From Formicarius rufipectus (Eukaryota > Chordata > Aves > Passeriformes > Formicariidae): 64,000 nucleotides of DNA. The notes beneath the pieces were generated by a model. That model was not told the DNA's origin. It ran no database searches and saw nothing but the letters and a program-made list of their open reading frames with translations. Shown here in pieces: positions 47,675-60,500 of the stretch. Each line of letters starts with the position of its first letter. Positions within the stretch are counted from its first letter, which is position 1. The DNA lies in contig VXAU01001879.1 in the NCBI GenBank assembly GCA_013399695.1, positions 62,001-126,000 on the forward strand, in the 5' to 3' direction. The position numbers were made by a program, and so were the translations under genes.

Positions 47675-48618
47675 GCTGCCATACGTCAGAGGCTCTGGAC
47701 GCCCATGAGACCCTGCTGTTGTAACAAACTGGTGAATTGTTTCTGCCCTCTAAGATAAACTGTTTGTAAGATGACAATATGCATTATATTCAGCAGCAAA
47801 TGGGGACAGCCTATGGCCAAAATGTTGGTCTTCAGTACCTGTGCTCAGCTGAAGTCTAAATCTGAAAGTCTCTGAGGTTTCTGTGTGCCAAGCTTATTTG
47901 TCAGTGGATTTACCCTAGATGTTTTTAGGAAGCACAGATATTGTGACTTGGAATCAGTACTTCTGTCTCTCCAGATATGACCTCCTTCAAAGGTCTTTAG
48001 GCTCATTGAAGATGCAAACAAGTATTTTTTTGTCCTAAAGTTTGATGAATGCAATTACAAGTTTAAATTATTGCAGCTCTCTCAAGGGAAAGGAAAAGAA
48101 TGTGCTTCTTTGTGACTCCAGCACAGAGTGCAAAATGGAAGAGGTAAATAAAAATGTCTTTGTATGTGACATGTTAATAAGAGTCTATGCTAGGAGTAAG
48201 ATTTCAGAACCCTGACTAAGCAATTGTGCATTAGGCTCCAGGTATCATGGTGCCATTCTTCCTTATCACAACACTCAATAAGTAATACAGAAACAGGTAG
48301 AGGAGTGAGGACACCTATTTAAGCAGTGATCACAGCCCATGCCACAGCTCACATACTCTGTTATGGATGTTGGCATGAGAGGAAGTTTAGAAACAACAAA
48401 TGACATAAGAAACACCATTTCAGGGGGAAATTCAGTGAAGTGAAATTAAAACATCTGAAAGGACTGAAGACAATTCCTAAAAAGTTATATAGGGGTTGAA
48501 TATGTTTAACGACTAAATGAGAAAGAAAGATAATAAAACTCTAATTCCTTTCAGAGCATAAAGCAACTGACAATGTGGGTTATGGCTAGCAGCACTGGGC
48601 TGAAGTAGCAAAAAGAAA

Positions 48619-48735
48619 ACATTAGGTCAGGTAGAAAAAATGGAAGGAACAGATCTATTAGGCTGTGGAATAGCCTCCTGAGGGAAATGTGGAAAGGCTC
48701 TTGTTTGTTCATTTTAAATAATCTGGAGAATGTGA
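48619..48735 (+). mobile_element. old CR1/L3-type LINE 3' fragment
   Basis: The blocks attaggtcaggtag, ctgtggaatagcctcctgag, ggaaatgtggaa and ttttaaataatctggag follow the order of the L3/CR1 3' region (attaggaaaaactttct..., ctctggaataggcttccaag, ggaggttgtggaa, ttttaagaacaggttag). It is far more diverged than the copy at 38.4 kb, lacks the octamer tail and has no coding capacity. A chance match is possible, but the ordered blocks argue against it. Confidence 0.5.
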
Positions 48736-50048
48736 TGGAAAGTGCACATTCAGGAAAAAACCTTGCCTCACCATAAAGCACACATCCAAAAAAGCATAAA
48801 ACTCCAAACTAAAACCCAAACACCTTACTAATATCTCTTCATTTGTAGTGATTTTCTCTAGCCTAGTTCAATTCTAAGGGATACAGAGTGGCTTGTTGAA
48901 CTTTCCAAATCCTCTTTCATTAATTGCCTGGAGCAAGGTTGGAAGTTACCTGTAGGGAGTTCAGCAGTCTCTGAGCAGGCAGTGAGCACATGACAGCAAG
49001 CAGTCTGAAAGTTATGGCAAAATATACTGCTCCTTATCAATGTGCCTCTACAGCATGTAAGTGCAATTAACATCTCATTCAGCTACTCACTGTGTTGCCT
49101 GACATAAACACAGACACACATATCTTCAGTGTTTTATGACTGTTGGCAGTGATTTTGTCCTGCCACTGTGTCACTTCAGTACTTCTTCTGACCCCTATAA
49201 AGTCACTTCTCCACAGACTCCAGTTCCATAGATAATTTAAACATGTCTTCAAACACTGCTGACCAAGTTCAACTTTGGGATCTAACTTACATGCCCAAAA
49301 GCTTCACAGAACTGGAAAGCTCCTTCAGAAAGGAAAAGAAAAACTTAGACAAAACCTAACCCCTTTGACACTAAGTATAAATCTGATGAATGTATGAACT
49401 ACTCTGTCCCCCAGGAATGATGTTAGTTGCTTGTATGACTAAGAAAAAAAAAAAAAAATCTGAACCAAAATGCAAATAAGACTTCTGGGATTTTAACCTT
49501 CAGTTTGAGAGTGCCAGTCATCCAAAATCGGCAACATTAACTTTTATTTTTTGAGGAGTGTATATCATGCCTTTTTTCACCACTACAGTTTAAATTTTCT
49601 TCGGCATAAGTTTTCTGAAGGGAAGGCAGTTGTTTGAATATATTCACACATGTTCAGGTTATAGCTAGGCACAATATGTTGAGTATAACCTTGGAACCAC
49701 TGGAACAGGGCATTTAATCCTTATGTTATAAACTTGGGATAAAAACTCTGTTCTTCCATATCACACATATTCACCACACTAAAGCTAGGAACTATCACCT
49801 TTGAGAGAACTAATCTATTATAATTGTGAGAAAAGTATAATCTAAACCTTCCAACTTCCATCCCTTTCCAGGGCTCTCTTCCTGAGAGGACCATGAGAAG
49901 TTAGTCCAATTTACAAGACTGGAAGACAGGCTAAATCAGTGGCTAGAAACAACCCTTCTTATTTCATGCTTTCTGTACTTGCTTAAGAGATTCAGCAACA
50001 TTTAGTAGTTACATCCTAGCCTGAAGTTTCTCTCCCACTTTGTCAAAT
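48736..50048. other. gene-free stretch
   Basis: No gene is recognised. An A15 run lies at about 49443-49457. Confidence 0.6.
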
Positions 50049-50633
50049 ATGTGTGCTACATGGACATTACCCAATCACCATCTGAGGGAGGAGACCCCAT
50101 TTCCTGCCAAAGGGAGTGACCTTAAATTAGGTCATTTCTCTTACCTGCAATCAAGTCACAGGACCAAATTTATTACTCCCCAGGGTCCCAACAGAGAATT
50201 AATTACCTGTGTAGCCCAGAGGAAGTATCTAATCCCACCACATGCACAGGCACATCAGGCACTGGAGCTGCAGATGTACTGCACTGATGACTCCCGCACA
50301 GGGATTCACCATTGGCTTGGCCCATGGGCAGCATCCACTGTGCACATTCTAATGCAAACCTGTGAGACAAACTCATTCCTTGCAAAAACAGTTTATATGG
50401 AGCTCCTGGGTTTTGTTTGTTTCTTTTTTGCTTATGGAAGTGCTATTATCCTCAAGTTCTTTGGCATGGTACACGAATTTCACTACTTTCTCATCATTCC
50501 ACTTTTTGAGGGTGTAAAGTGGCCCTGCACTGGTCTTATCGCTTATATAGAGGAAGAACAAAACCACGGAGCCTATGCTACTCAAGAGGCTTTGCTTCTA
50601 CTTATTCTATGGATGGAACCCCACATACCTTAG
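50049..50633 (+). other. 194-codon open frame of uncertain status
   Basis: This is the longest ATG-initiated frame in the window. The frame upstream of the ATG opens a little further without a second ATG. It is unrecognised: I see no catalytic motif or known domain. Roughly residues 120-160 are hydrophobic (LLGFVCFFFAYGSAIILKFF), which could suggest one or two membrane segments. This part coincides with a T-rich stretch (gttttgtttgtttctttttt), so the hydrophobicity may just follow base composition. No good Kozak context is evident, and two opposite-strand frames of 60-70 codons overlap it. With six frames over 64 kb, one frame near 200 codons is only mildly surprising. I lean towards a chance frame. 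Confidence 0.1.
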
Positions 50634-50720
50634 TTGCCCATCACAATATTTGTAATACTGAAGGCCAACTGTAGCCTCGAGCTGTATATTTTTTCCATTG
50701 TCAACTTGTTATCTTTTCAG

Positions 50721-50773
50721 ATTTATCAAAGGACATAGGGTCAAGGAGGGTAGAAAACTTGGGGACACCAAAG
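50721..50773 (+). other. short exon-like segment
   Basis: The acceptor-like ttgttatcttttcag ends at 50720 and a donor-like AAG followed by gtaaac begins at 50774, bounding 53 bases. Two of three frames are open. It lies 88 bases beyond the stop of the 194-codon frame. On its own it is a typical pseudo-exon signal. Confidence 0.1.
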
Positions 50774-53700
50774 GTAAACTATCTCAGAAAAACAGTCTTT
50801 GTGAGAACTGAAATAAATAGTAAATTTGTGAGAGAAATGTCTTACCTTAATGCAATATATAAAATTTTGAGAGGACTTTTAAAAGAAGAAAAAATTGTTT
50901 GGGTAAATCCAAGACATTCTCCTTCACCAAACCTAGTTCATTTTCAGAATATTAAACTGTCCTATAGTATTTAATTACTTTTCTTCTCTCTCTTAATAAC
51001 AGTTTCTCAATTTTAGTTGAAAATCACTATTTTGTAATTGAAATCTGAGCTTTCATTGATAAAATACTGATGCAACCCATTTAAGTGTCCTTAAATTCAA
51101 ACACTCTAAAAAAGATGTTGTTGTGTTAAAGGAAATTCATTATTTCTACAGCAACATTTAAAACCAGTTCTGCAACAACTGGTCCAATATAAGTGCAAGA
51201 TACAGATAAGCAGAGGAAGTCTAAACTTTGACTTAACCGTGTGTACAGTGCATTTGAAGCTGTGACTACAGTTTTTCTAGAAATATCCAAGGTGGCTGCA
51301 ATAAAGAAAGAACAAGGACTGTTTTCTGTGCAGAGAAATCAGGTAGTACCCATTTGCAAATCCATTTCTAGTACTAGTCATAATTTTACCCCACAGCCTA
51401 TTAATCTAAGTGGTGGGTAATTAGTTTGTCTCCATCGATTTCATCTGCAAAATATACTACTTTTTCGTTGTAGTAGAGAAGAGATAAGATAGACTCCAGA
51501 TCAAGAGAATACATGCAATGCCCAATACTTTCACAATAATTCTGTAAATAATTAATGACTCTGATCTATAACCGAGCAGGCTGTAGAATGAACACAGCAA
51601 TCAAAACATGTGCTGGGTTGGTAGTATTAGTGTACTGACAGTCTTACCTGTCTATAAATTTTCAACCCTATATCAGAGAACTTATTAAAGCCAGATATAG
51701 ACACTATCACTCTTTCTCCCCTTTTTCCACCTTCATCAGAATCTACTAATGAAAAGCAATCACTTTAACATTTTTCTGCTTTCTAAATCTGAGCTGTAAA
51801 ATTTGCTGCACAAATACATATCACTTTAATTGTACTCAGGGAAGGAAGATGGGATTGAGACATGAAAAGGAATTGTTTCAAGATACCCAAAATGCATTTC
51901 ATGTAAAGAGTCATCATATATATTTAAGGTAAAGATCCATGCTGCATAATTAGGTCAGCCATTATTTTAAGAATTGGCTTAACAAGCAAAAGCAGCCCAC
52001 TCAGGCAGCAGATTAGTCATACTGTGCGTGCAGACAGCAAGCCAGCTGGACTGGGAGAGCAGCAAAGCCAGATTCATGTGGCTGGGCTGAGTGTGCTTCA
52101 TGGATCCTTTTTTCTCTAGATTATTTTACTCATCCATTCCTGTTTTAAATTGACAGTTGAGACTGCATTTTTAAAATGTCAGTGGAGCCTGCATCAAGGA
52201 TCCAAATTCAGTCTTATCTTTCAGTATCACATTTCTATAGAACTACTCTCATCCACCCTTTCCCTCAGTTCACACAAATAACAGTGGATATTTTAATATC
52301 AAGCTGATTTTCTCCTTTTTGAGTGACCAGACTAAGTCAGTTGCAGACCCTTTTGCTGTATATGAATGACATTTTAGTGCAAATATCTTTAAACAAACAT
52401 TTTGAAGAATTTTTATCAAACTTATGAACATTATTCTGACCTTTGCTCAAATAGGTTTTGCCATCTTTATTTACTTTTCATGTAGAGATTTTCTCAAATT
52501 TTATGACTGTTAACAGTCACTGACTGTAGAGTGCAAAATCCACTATGTAAATATGTACAATAGCAGATTTTAAGAATATCTATTGTTTTTAACACTAAAT
52601 ATTGTGCTAAATATTGAGTAATGACTTCCAAATCTCAAAATATTTCAAGCTATGTGTTTAGACCTCTATTTTATTTTTGTTTCTAACCCTTTACAGGTTT
52701 TTTTTAAAATTTGTTCCACAGTTGAGAGAACTGCAGGTTTTTACTGAAAGGTAAAGATCTTACAATCATCTGATTTCTTCAGCTGAAGAGTTATGAAAAT
52801 CACTTAACATCAAGGTTCACAATAGGGTCTTGGCATTGGTGGCACTAAGGTATGAATATTGACTATGGATCTAGTCCCATGAAAATTGATTGAGCAAATA
52901 ATGATACATTCAAGGGAACTACCAGCATAAACTTTGAGACATGCCATCAAAACAAGGGCCAAAACCATCCAAAGTGCCAGTGCAAAAACTTCTTGCTCAA
53001 CCAAAATGTTTTCCCACCACAACTAAAAATCTGTTAAAGAAATAGAATGTATTAGATGAAAGAAGGGATTGAAAATTAATTGTCAGTTATTTTTCTCAAA
53101 TAATGATTAAAAAAAACCCAGTCAGTTATCAGTTTTTGTTGTCTCATTACTATTTACCATTTCGAGAGATCCGCCAATGACTCCACCTTCCTTCTTCCCT
53201 CCAGATATGCCTTTTATACTCTTTGATCGCTGCGTGCATTTCGCTCTCATCCCTCACCTCCTAAGATCAGGTCTTTCATTCTCACCAGCCAGCCTTCGTG
53301 TTAGCAGCCCTCAGACTGCCTTTGTCATCCATCTGGGTCTCTGTATGACCTCATCAATAAGTGCCCTTGGTATCCTCTTATGTTTCTTCCAGATACGCCT
53401 TTTATTTTATCTTCTGCAGGCTCTGCTCTGAGGTCCCCCTGTATCTTTGTATCATGTCACTCCTTGCTTTCCCAGCTGACTCTAGTTAAATCTTTGGCTT
53501 GTTTTGAGATGTCCCCACTCCTTCCTGCTACCCGTTCTACTCTTCCTCCTTCCTGCTTATGTTCATGTCTGCATCAAGTAAGACTTAGAAGGCAGGGGTG
53601 ACTTCAGTCACTAGTGCTATACCAAACATCTTGAAACAATAAAACAGGTTGGCTTGCACACAACCTATACACTGACACCCATATGTCATCTAATGTATAC

Positions 53701-55111
53701 ACTGTTTTTCTACTGGTTCACCAGTGTAGGCTATGTATTTTTCCTCCTCACGCTTGTCACCTGAAGCTGATGCTAAGTTGACCTTTGGGTCTCTGACAGG
53801 AAGGACGTGTGGGTGCCGTCTGTGGATCCCAGAGAGCTTACCTTAACCAATATAGGAGTAGTAATGTTGGTAGACTGGGCAGTGGTGTGATGGGTATCAA
53901 CTACTGTAATGGTCCATCACAGGCAGAGACTTCTCAGGCTCTTGAACAGAAGTCACTGACACCATCCAGGTAGGAAAAGTGTAACATCCCCTCGTTTCTC
54001 AGGACATGTAGAGCAGCCATGCTGACTTGATTACTGGAAATTTCTGTCAGTCTGGGTTCCCCCATTGTGTGGGTAGGCTAAAACCTTTCTGAGACTAAAA
54101 ATTAGTCTATCAGCTACCAAGTGCAGCAAGAGGAATGAGGTGCTGGGGAAGAGGTGTGAAAAGTCTCTGGAGAGGCAGTGACAGACCTGGAAGGTGTGCC
54201 CAAGCATGTACAGGAAAACATTACTCACTACTCAGCTCAGTTCAGACAGTTGTCCACAAAAGGAATGAAAGCCCTCATCTGTATTAGTAAGTTAAATGTG
54301 TCCAGGAAGCACAAGATAGACACAAATCTGCTTCACACCCTCACACACCTCTCCCCAGATTAATCTGTTCAGGGCACAACTTCTTGCATTACCTTTTGGT
54401 TCCAGTTGGTCACATGATACAAATCTCAGGTTTTTCTCTGCACTTTCAACACCTTCAGGATCTATGACAGACAGTCCTTTAGCTGACATATCCATATGGG
54501 TTAACACGTAACTCACTGTAGCTCCTCCAGTTATGCTAGTTTCTAAAGTCTTGCTCTGTTGGTTCCTTACCTTCTCAACTCTCTTTTTCAGTCTTATAAC
54601 ACCAGCTCTGTCTCCAGTCCTTGTGTAATGTCAGCTTTCAGAAACCTAGACTTACAAGGACTCTGAGCAAGAACTGATTCTCCTTTCCTGAACAGTCCCC
54701 TGTAAAATGGATATCAATTCACAGCTGGATATTCAAAGTCCTACTGTACCAGGAGCAATAGAATATTAGCCAAAAATACAATCACACAAACTATTAATTT
54801 ATCTTTTTGTTCCTTTTTGTGAATACTAAGCGGAAACTGTAATGAGAAGCACTCACTTTTACAAAAAATTTAATAATTAAAAAATATGAATGGTTCATTT
54901 GCTTACAAACTGTTTTCTGTGTATATTCCTTTCAGCACTGGATAGTCATAATTCACTCTGTGTCCAGTGGTTTGCTTAATGCTACATGTGGAATTTAACA
55001 TTTGAAACTGGAGTTATTTATTTAAGGTATATTTTCTACCAGTTTTCAGTTTCAAAAGAAGAAAATTTAAGGTCTGTGTTGCATACGTAATTCTAATGCC
55101 TTGGTTTTAAT

Positions 55112-55115
<4 letters not shown>

Positions 55116-55143
<28 letters not shown>
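55116..55143. repeat. poly-T run (T28)
   Basis: Twenty-eight consecutive thymines. On the minus strand this would be a poly-A tail, but I recognise no retroposed sequence beside it. Confidence 0.95.
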
Positions 55144-56771
55144 GGGTAGAAGTTAAAGAAATCTGTTTTGAAATCCTAAAATGTACTTTTGGTTAAAAAT
55201 TTGTATGAACACTATAGCAAAATTAGGCTCATACACAATTATGTCAACATTCTGTTTTGAATACCCGTAATACCAATTAAAATCTTTGAATCACTATCCT
55301 CATTTCTCATGTACATTTTAGTGTCGCAAGAAAAAAAGGTGAACAGAAGCACTGTTGCAGCAAAGCAGATGAGTTTTACCAGTTTTGTTAAAGCAAAAGC
55401 ATGCTGAGCATAATTATTTTGAAACTTTCTCTGAACATAATATAGTGGACCAGACTACTGCAGTCCTCAGCTGTAACCTGTCAAAATGCAGCCCCTGGTA
55501 TCATTTACTTGTTTGTTGAACCTGTTTTTGTTTTGAATACCATAATATGTAGACATTGTGGAGTTTTGCTGTTTATTTAGCATTTTGGATAAATTCAAAA
55601 TGCAAATTCTCTGGTCAGTTTTTCTCAAAAGCAACTTTTGTTTTCAAACAAAATTGAATTTGCCATCAGATTTTAGTACTCTAACTGATGTTGAATCCAT
55701 GTAATCAATGAACTGTATGTTCAGAACATCCTTACTAACACTACAAGTTACAGTTTTGTACAGCTCTTTGGCATTAGCAGTGACCAAGGCCAATGTTTTG
55801 GCCAGGGTATGGGATTGTGGTTGACCAAAGCATAAATTCATTTGGAAAGAGAATGAAAAACAAGTACAATCTCTTTCTGTTGGGACACCTTTTGCCAATC
55901 CCTTATTTCCAGAGGAACTTCACAGGATCAGTGCCTATGTTGGTTTGCCTCATTGTCTTCCTGCAGCACTATGCCTGAGCACCATGCTTACCTGACACAC
56001 TGGACAACTTCCCTGCCTGAACAATGAACCAGGGCTTTTACATGCCCTTGTAATAAAAATCTAGCAGTCCTGCTGAAAGACCTGGCTGCTGACAGCAGAT
56101 GCTCTCACTGCACCTCTGAATCCATGGTCCAGCTCAGCTCTCCTGGTTCCCTTCTGAGCTGGACCACCATGTACAGACCTTCAGCTGGTGTGTTGGTGTG
56201 ACTGGAAGGGTATGTTGACTCCATGAGTGTAATTAATGAGCATCTTAAACTGAGTTCATGTTTAGAAGTCTAAATAAGTGGTATGGCTCTTTCATATTGC
56301 TGAGCACTGATTGAAGGGATGACTATGTTGACATGGGGACTAGCATTTCCTTCGGGACTCTCTGGTAAGGTCAGTGGAATCTGAGAAACCCTTACAAAAT
56401 CTGGAGAAAGGGAAGGTAGCAGAACCTATCAAGACAGGGAACTCTTATATAAACTCAGAGTTAAATATTGACTTTTATGACGCCATTTCCAGGACCTGAA
56501 AGACTGAAGGAAATTATGTCAATATTGGAGTGTAGGCACAATGGGTACTTTCATTGCTGGGTACATTAAACAGATCTTCCGGCCCATCTGGATCTTCAGT
56601 AGCAATGTGCTGATTCATTTCAGGTTCACCTTTCATTACTTATTAGTGATGGATTTTTTTCTTTATAGAAAAATACACACAGTGAGGAAATTGTGTATGT
56701 ACCAGCTAATGCTTTTACATGTCAGAATGGTTCCACATTATTATTAAAAAAAAGGCTTTTGTAACTAAAAT

Positions 56772-56791
56772 AAAAAAAAAAAAAAAAAAAA
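56772..56791. repeat. poly-A run (A20)
   Basis: Twenty adenines preceded by actaaaat. No parent element is recognised. Confidence 0.95.
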
Positions 56792-57319
56792 GGAAGGTTA
56801 AAGAATAGCTTCTTTGTTTAAAAAAACTACACTTTCAAGCTCTCAAAACTTGCCTCACTAAATCTAGTAGACTGCTACCTGCAGTTATCTCCAACAGATT
56901 TAAAATCCATTAATGAAGCAGATATACAGGAAACAGAGGGACAAGAACAGTCATGCTGCAAAAGCTTAATGACCCATCTAATGCTGCATTTTAATGTCAG
57001 AGTAAACATATCAGGTGCTGTAGAGAGATAAAATCCCCTAAAAGGGAATTGCACCCATTGATTTGAGAGATTTCTTCAAGGCACAAAGCATCCTGGCTCT
57101 GGCTTATGCCAGGGGACTAGACACTGGACACCTGCTCCCTTTTCCCCAGTCCCACACAGGTCAATTTGATCTTAGAAGCTGAATATTTCCTTTTCCTTTT
57201 TTTAATAATAGATGTCTTTGCATGGACAATATGATGGTGACATCTACTAGAACATTAGTCTCAAAAAAAAGCAGCTGGCTGGTTTGTCAACAACCCACAT
57301 CCAGCAGCCATCCACTCTA

Positions 57320-57500
57320 CCTGCAAGAACCCAATCAGTTAAAGCCCCTCATCCAGGTGCCCCTGGTTGCCCCTGGGAACTCAGAGCTCTGACCACAGCA
57401 GCAGCACTGTGGGACCAGCCACAGGCTGGGGCTGGGCAAGGAGAAGCACCCTCACACTGCTGCAGCCGCAGCCAGCTGGGCCTCCCCGACAAAGCCTCTT
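57320..57500. other. local GC-rich stretch
   Basis: G+C is clearly above the surroundings (caggtgcccctgg, ggctggggctgggc, gcagccgcagcc), with open frames on both strands that simply follow from having few AT-rich stop codons. CpG is not enriched, so it does not look like a CpG-island promoter. No protein family is recognisable in any frame. Confidence 0.5.
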
Positions 57501-60500
57501 CCAAAAAGATGTGGTGGGAGAACGTGAAACTGATGGCGTGAGACAAAGGCATGTGCAGACAAACTCTGTCTTTTCTGGGGCTATGTTTCAAAAAGACTCT
57601 GCTTTGAATAATACCTGTAGAAATGAAGCATCTCGGAGGCGTTTTTTAGAACTGGAGAGTAACTCAAATGTTGCCATGGCACAGAGGTCTGACAGACCTT
57701 TGGACAGATGGGCCAACTGGGCAAGCAGACAAGCCTCATGAAAACCAGACAAGTCAAACAATGTAAATAAATTAGTTCTTTTTTTGAAACCATTACACTT
57801 TCAGATGCTTGTCAGCACTGGGTTACGAGCAATTGTGTTTGGAGTTGTGGTAGAAAAACTGTTTGAACAATTACACTAAATTAATTTCTGTAAAGACAAG
57901 TCCTGGACCATTTGTCTCCACCATGCAAGTTACCTTACTGATTTTTTATTCTTGATTTGCATTTTACAAAGCAGTGCATCGAGGCAGAGCTGAACAGATG
58001 GACTACTCAGGGCCAAGCTTTCTATAGACCTGTTAATTTTAACTTCAACACCACTACTATTTTTCAAATACATGAGTAAATCTGAGTTCCTGATGGATTA
58101 ATATTTCCTCCCTCTGCTATTGCAGTCTTCTGCTTTTAAGGGACAGTTATTTCCCAGGAGAAGCAAAACATTTTTCTCACAGCTTTTTCAGGACAACTGA
58201 TATAGCATTTTTCCAAGTACCTTATGATTTTATATCACTGTTTAAGGGGGTTGTATGACTAATAGATATTTTGCCTGGCTTGTGGTTCTGTGATTTATGA
58301 GCCTTTCGGAATTCATAAACTGACACCAAACTTGTCCCTGCTCAGTTCACTCTTCATCATTATAAGTGTGCCTTCATGAAAATCAGGACATTCTCTCCCC
58401 ACTAAATCTTTCATGTTACTTGAAACTCAGAAATCTGACCCGAAGGTATCCACTGATTTTGTCAAAGAGGGTACAAGTACCTGGATCTGATGAACAGTCA
58501 AGTGACATCTGGAGTGCCTCTTAGTCTGTTCTTTACAATTTGATGGTTTTGTGTCTGAAGATGCACAGTTTTCAGACTGCCAGTCCCAAGAGGATATATG
58601 TGATATGCTGCCAGAGCTAGCATAGGCTTCCCTGTGCGGTCTGGCCATTAATTCTTTATCTTGCTCTAAAGCAACAAACTTTTAAGCCATACAAGAGAGT
58701 AGCTTGGTCTCTGCCTGAGACACCCATTGAGACACTGTCAAAATGTTACTGGATTTGGAGATGTTATGTATGAGACAGGCTAAGCATTTTAATGGATCTT
58801 TACCTGCTGAAGAAGATGGAGCACTACCTGTTCCTTGAACCTTCACAAATTTGGGTAAGGAACTGCAGGCCTGAAAAGCACACACTAGCACCACCCTATG
58901 CAAAGCCCAGTGACGGGACTTCCAAAACACGCTGTGTTTCATAATCTCATCCCTCCTTCTGAGCTTCTCCCTGGATGAAGGATTGGAGACAACACGGAAG
59001 CTGCACGCCCTGAGACATGCTGCCAAGCAGATTTCTTTCACAATTACTCCATACTAAACCACATTGTAAGATAATTATTTCATTAGTTGGAATACATGTT
59101 GGGACAGAGCAATCTTTGCCCTCTCCTTTTCATCTCCAGTTGGGAACAACATGGGAAGAGCCACAAAGGGAAGAGAAAGCCTTTGAACAGCCGTGTGTTT
59201 GCTTCTCTTTAATAGCTCTGAATCCAGAGAAAGTTAGGGATTTCACTGGCAAGAGTTAAATCATCAACAGACCTGGCCAAGAAATTTGCAAGTCTTACAG
59301 GATTTATTTTATTCTGTGTGATAAAAGTACATGGAGAGCTGAATATACTGGCCTTCTTGACCAGTTGCTATTAGGCATAGCAGTTTCATTAATTCCTAGG
59401 GCTATCCATTACATTCCCACTCTGAAAGGCAAGTAGATGATCACTCTGCTTTGCCATCACTCATAATAGAGAGAGTTAATCAAACATAATGAAACCTTAA
59501 ATATAAGCAAGCCCTAGGCCATAGATGGGACAAGATTCAAACCTTTCAGAGAAATGGATTGTTGCTCTTTGATGAGTGGGCTGAAAGAGTCAGGATACTT
59601 CTTAGTTAAACAAATAGGACTGAAGAACATAGACTTTGACTGTAAAGACAGAAATGTTGGAAATGTTTTAACTATCATCTGGAAAACAAGATCCTGAAAT
59701 AAATACGTGGGTTTGGAAAAAAAAAAAAATCTTTCTTGGTGTCTGTTCAGCAACATGAGTTTGAATAGAGAAATGTTTCAGAAAGGAAAGCCTTGCTGAG
59801 TTCTGCCCATAGGAGACATGTAGAGACAGTTGCATCAGGGCTGCAGAAATGAGGGCTGCAACAAGGCTTGTTGCATCAAGATGGTGTCAACCCCCTTCAA
59901 CGTGCTCCCATATGTTCCTTCTGGGACATGGAGTGGTGTGGTTCAGCACCAAAACCCCTCAGAATGGGCTTATCCAAGTTTTTTCAGTACACAGACTGAC
60001 AGCTAATCTTCAGTCCTATGTCTCTTCCACTTGTATATGAATCTTTTGAAATGAACTACAGCTGCTTCTTCCTCCACCTGTTGCTTTATTCTTATCACTA
60101 TAAAGAGCAGTTGGTTCAGTGGGTATTGATTTGCAACACTCATGCACATGGAGAGTTTTGATTGCTAATCGAAGAAGGGTAAATCCAGTGAACTGCATTG
60201 GATTTGCAGCATAAATGGAAAACTTATTAAAGGAAAAGTATCAACTTGATAAATAGTACATTTATAATTCCCTTCCCCTCAACTTATTACAGCAACCGTG
60301 ACAGGTATGTGATCAGCAGAGGTGACTAATAAAGAGATAAAAATTGGATCCAAACAGGAAAGGGTAAATAAAGGAAACACATCCTAGAATGGTTTAATTT
60401 TCAGTATTCAGACAAATCATCTGGATGGTTGTCTCCAAATTGGTAATTCTATGATTAATTATACAGTCACACATCATGGAGACTAAAATTGGTAAGATCT

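Larger units (their letters stand above)
39901..48618. other. gene-free stretch
   Basis: No gene or intact mobile element is recognised. It contains a (TA) run at 39965-39976, a (GT)/(TA) microsatellite at 41987-42010, an 11-bp-period duplication at 42840-42859, a CpG-rich imperfect palindrome at 43024-43038 and a 12-bp-period duplication at 47653-47674. The part at 40480-40800 is AT-rich and free of simple repeats except short T runs. Open frames reach about 104 codons without recognisable domains. Confidence 0.6.
50774..57319. other. gene-free stretch
   Basis: No gene is recognised. It contains a pyrimidine-rich part at about 53180-53620, T28 at 55116-55143 and A20 at 56772-56791. The stretches 54790-55100 and 55150-55720 are AT-rich without repeats and could be conserved non-coding DNA, but nothing in the sequence proves it. 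Confidence 0.6.

Noticed and set aside
53195..53420. Repeated ccagatatgccttttat / ccagatacgccttttat 190 bases apart
   Set aside because: Only about 17 bases are shared and the intervening sequences do not align, so I do not call a tandem duplication.
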